This document shows positions 61,041 to 64,000 of a stretch of 64,000 bases of DNA, one piece after another (position 1 is the first letter of the stretch; every line of letters starts with the position of its first letter). The position numbers and the translations under genes are program-made. Source of the DNA: Eutreptiella sp. 'Long Island Sound 2002' (Eukaryota > Euglenozoa > Euglenophyceae > Eutreptiales > Eutreptiaceae); assembly GCA_964036045.1 (NCBI GenBank), contig OZ038379.1:84311178-84375177 (forward strand), given 5' to 3'. The notes below the pieces were generated by a model that had not been told where the DNA came from, searched no databases, and saw nothing but the letters and a program-made list of their open reading frames with translations.

Positions 61041-64000
61041 TCGGCTGCGCCCCGCTACTCCTGGCTGGGGTGATTGGGTGTGTGTGTGTTTGCGTGCGCG
61101 CTCCGCTTGTAGCCCGCCACTCCTGGCTGGGGTGTACGGTGTGGGTGTGTGTGCTTGGGCTCTGGTTTGGGCTGCGCCCTGCCACTTCTGGATGGGGTGT
61201 GGGGGCCTGTGTGTGATTGTGTGCCCGTTCCGCTTGTACCCTGCCACTCCTGGCTAGGGTGCCCGGTGTGCATGTGTGTGTTCGAGCTCGGTTTTCGGCT
61301 GCGCCCTGCCGCTCCTGGCTGGGGTGTTGGGGTGTGTGCGTGCTTGTGTGCGCACCCCTGCTTGTACCTCGCCACTTCTGGTTGGGTGGTGCGGTGTGGG
61401 TGTGTATGCTTAGGCTCGGGTTTCGGCTGCTCCCCGCCACTCCTGGCTGGGGTGTTCGGGTGTGTGTGTGTTTGTGTGCGCTCTCCCCGCTTGTACCACG
61501 CCTTTCCTGGCTCGGGTGTGGGGTGTGGGTGTGTGTGCTTGGGCTCGGGTTTTGGCTGCGCCCCGCCACTCCTGGCGGGGATGTTCAGGTGTGTGTGTTT
61601 GTGTGCGCGCTCCCCGCTTGTACCCCGCCATTTCTGGCCGGGCTGTGCGGTGTGTGTGTGTGTGCTTTGGCTCGGGTTTCGGCTGCGCCCCGCAACTCCT
61701 GGCTGGGGTGTGCGGTGTGGGTGTGTGTGCTTGGGCTCGGGTTTCGGCTGCGCCCTGCCACTCCTGGCTGGGGTGATGGTGTGTGTGTGTGCTTGTGTGT
61801 GCGCTCCGCTTGTACCCCGCCACTCCTGGCTGGGGTGTTTGGTGTGGCTGTGTGTGCTTGGGCTCAGGTTTGGGCTGCGCCCCGCCACTCCTGGCTGGGG
61901 TGTTAGGGTGTGTGTGTTTGTGTGCGCGCTCCCCGCTTGTACCCCGCCATTCGTGGCCGGGGTGTGCGGTGTGTGTGTGTGTGCTTGGGCTCCGGTTTCG
62001 GCTGCGCCCCGCCACTCCTGGCTGGGGTTTTGGGGTTTGTGTGTGTTTGTGTGCGCGCTCTGCTTGTACCCCGCCACTCCTGGCTTGGCTGTGCTGCGTC
62101 AGTGTGTGTGCTTGGGTCGTGGTTCCGGCTTCGCCCTGCCACTCCTGGCTGGGGTGTTAGGGTGTGCATGTTTGTGTGTGCGCTCTGCTTGTACCCCGCC
62201 ACTCCTGGTTGGGGTGTGCGGTGTGGGCGTGCGTGCTTAGGCTCGAGTTTCGGCTGCGCCCCACCCACTCCTGGCTGGGGTGTGCGGTGTGGGTGTGTGT
62301 GCTTGGGCTCGGGTCTCGGCTGCGCCCCGCCACTCCTGGCTGCGGGGGTTGCTGTGTGTGTGTGCTTGTGTGTGCGCTCCGCTTGTACCCCGCCACTCCT
62401 GGCTGGGGTGTTTGGTGTGGCTGTGTGTGCTTGGGCTCAGGTTTGGGCTGCGCCCCGCCACTTCTGGCTGGGGTGTTGGGGTGTGCGTGTTTGTGTGTGG
62501 GCTCCGCTTGTACCCCGCCACTCCTGGCTTGGGTGTGCGGTGTGGGCGTGCGTGCTTGAACTCGGGTTTCGGCTGCGCCCCGCGACTCCTGGCAGGGTGT
62601 GCGGTGTGGGTGTGTGTCCTTGGGCTCGGGTTTCGGCTGCGCCCCGCCACTCCTGGCTGGGGTGTTGGGCTTCTGTGTTTGCTTGTGTGCGCGCTGCGCT
62701 TGTACCTCGCCACTCCTGGCTGGGCTCTGCAGTGTGGGCGTGTGTGCTTGGGCTCGGCTTTTGGTTGGGCCCCGCCTCTCCTTGGTGGGTCGTTGGGGTG
62801 TGCATGTTTGTGTGCGCGCTCCGCTTGTACCCCGCAACTCCTGGCGGGGATGTTCAGGTGTGTGTGTTTGTGTGCGCGCTCCCCGCTTGTACCCCGCCAT
62901 TTCTGGCCGGGGTGTGCGGTGTGTGTGTGTGTGCTTTGGCTCGAGTTTCGGCTGCGCCCCGCAACTCCTGGCTGGGGTGTGCGGTGTGGGTGTGTGTGCT
63001 TGGGCTCGGGTTTCGGCTGCGCCCTGCCACTCCTGGCTGGGGTGATGGTCAGTGTGTGTGCTTGTGTGTGCGCTCCGCTTGTACCCCGCCACTCCTGGCT
63101 GGGGTGTTTGGTGTGGCTGTGTGTGCTTGGGCTCAGGTTTGGGCTGCGCCCCGCCACTCCTGGCTGGGGTGTTCGGGTGTGTGTGTTTGTGTGCGCGCTC
63201 CCCGCTTGTACCCCGCCATTCGTGGCCGGGGTGTGCGGTGTGTGTGTGTGTGCTTGGGCTCCGGTTTCGGCTGCGCCCCGCCACTCCTGGCTGGGGTTTT
63301 GGGGTTTGTGTGTGTTTGTGTGCGCGCTCTGCCTGTACCCCGCCACTCCTGGCTTGGCTGTGCTGCGTGGGTGTGTGTGCTTGGGTCGTGGTTCCGGCTT
63401 CGCCCTGCCACTCCTGGCTGGGGTGTTAGGGTGTGCATGTTTGTGTGTGCGCTCTGCTTGTACCCCGCCACTCCTGGTTGGGGTGTGCGGTGTGGGCGTG
63501 CGTGCTTAGGCTCGAGTTTCGGCTGCGCCCCACCCACTCCTGGCTGGGGTGTGCGGTGTGGGTGTGTGTGCTTGGGCTCGGGTCTCGGCTGCGCCCCGCC
63601 ACTCCTGGTTGGGGTGTTGCTGTGTGTGTGTGCTTGTGTGTGTGCTCCGCTTGTACCCCGCCACTCCTGGCTGGGGTGTTTGGTGTGGCTGTGTGTGCTT
63701 GGGCTCAGGTTTGGGCTGCGCCCTGCCACTTCTGGCTGGGGTGTTGGGGTGTGCGTGTTTGTGTGCGCGCTCCCCGCTTGTACCCTGCCACTCCTGGCTT
63801 GGGTGTGCGGTGTGGGCGTGCGTGCTTGAACTCGGGTTTCGGCTGCGCCCCGCGACTCCTGGCAGGGTGTGCGGTGTGGGTGTGTGTCCTTGGGCTCGGG
63901 TTTCGGCTGCGCCCCGCCACTCCTGGCTGGGCTGTTGGGGTTCTGTGTTTGCTTGTGTGCGCGCTGCGCTTGTACCTCGCCACTCCTGGCGGGGCTCTGC
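61041..64000. repeat. 58-63-bp minisatellite with 1.27-kb higher-order duplication
   Basis: Two unit types alternate, both anchored on CGCCACTCCTGGCTGGGGTG. One continues TGCGGTGTGGGTGTGTGTGC then TTGGGCTCGGGTTTCGGCTG. The other continues with TGTGTTTGTGTGCGCGCTCC then GCTTGTACC. On top of this, 61571-62730 recurs at 62840-64000: paired landmarks ATGTTCAGGT (61581/62850), GATGGT (61775/63044), GTGTGCATG (62162/63431) and CGCGACTCCT (62581/63851) are all offset by 1269-1270 bp. The array continues past the window end. All long frames here are repeat artefacts. Confidence 0.92.

Noticed and set aside
61217-63829. Long Cys/Gly/Val-rich open frames (up to 639 codons) and His/Thr-rich frames on the other strand
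   Set aside because: They lie wholly within a 60-bp minisatellite whose units are near multiples of three, so several frames stay open on both strands. No domain, and the translations are pure repeat.

Overview
This window looks like repeat-dense nuclear DNA from a eukaryote, most plausibly a protist or alga. It holds LTR retrotransposons of the chromodomain (chromovirus) type, two kinds of non-LTR retrotransposon, many minisatellites, and a fragment of a long-form pyrophosphate-dependent phosphofructokinase. Nothing bacterial is present: no operons, no rRNA, no CRISPR array. The species cannot be named from sequence alone. Almost all recognisable coding sequence belongs to mobile elements, and most of it carries frameshifts or stops.

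Layout. 1-5.0 kb: two minus-strand reading frames that may belong to one host gene (a basic, possibly SAP-containing segment and an Ala/Lys/Gln-rich coiled-coil segment), then five copies of a 111-bp tandem repeat. 5.0-21.3 kb: an extremely C-rich plus-strand region. It carries a degenerate non-LTR retrotransposon with an AP-endonuclease-like (EEP) domain, reverse transcriptase (RT), RNase H and a zinc knuckle, preceded by large ORF1-like frames. It is followed by a candidate C48/Ulp1-like cysteine protease and a Pro- and Ser/Arg-rich tail. 21.3-22.0 kb: an intronless C-terminal piece of PPi-PFK with one in-frame TAG. 22-30.2 kb: strand-asymmetric low-complexity DNA, minisatellites, dispersed repeats (families A and B, minus orientation), a possible LTR/primer-binding-site junction and a possible tRNA-like SINE.

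30.2-43.5 kb: one structurally complete but mutated Ty3/gypsy chromovirus (13.2 kb, 2.4-kb LTRs, 4-bp target duplication, tRNA-iMet primer-binding site, gag, protease, a DIRS-like domain, RT, RNase H, integrase, chromodomain, polypurine tract). It sits inside a hairpin-containing minisatellite. 43.5-46.6 kb: the rest of that minisatellite and a plus-orientation family-B repeat. 46.6-52.5 kb: sparse DNA with a few weak minus-strand coding candidates. 52.5-58.85 kb: a second, 5'-truncated minus-strand chromovirus, split in its integrase by a 3.65-kb 5'-truncated non-LTR element with a poly-A end and a perfect 13-bp target duplication. 60.5-64 kb: a family-A repeat leading into a roughly 60-bp minisatellite with a 1.27-kb higher-order duplication that runs off the window.

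The elements work independently as parasites. Their layering gives a relative chronology: minisatellite before gypsy 1, and gypsy 2 before LINE 2. No intact host pathway is encoded here. All calls come from reading by eye; no alignment or profile search was run.
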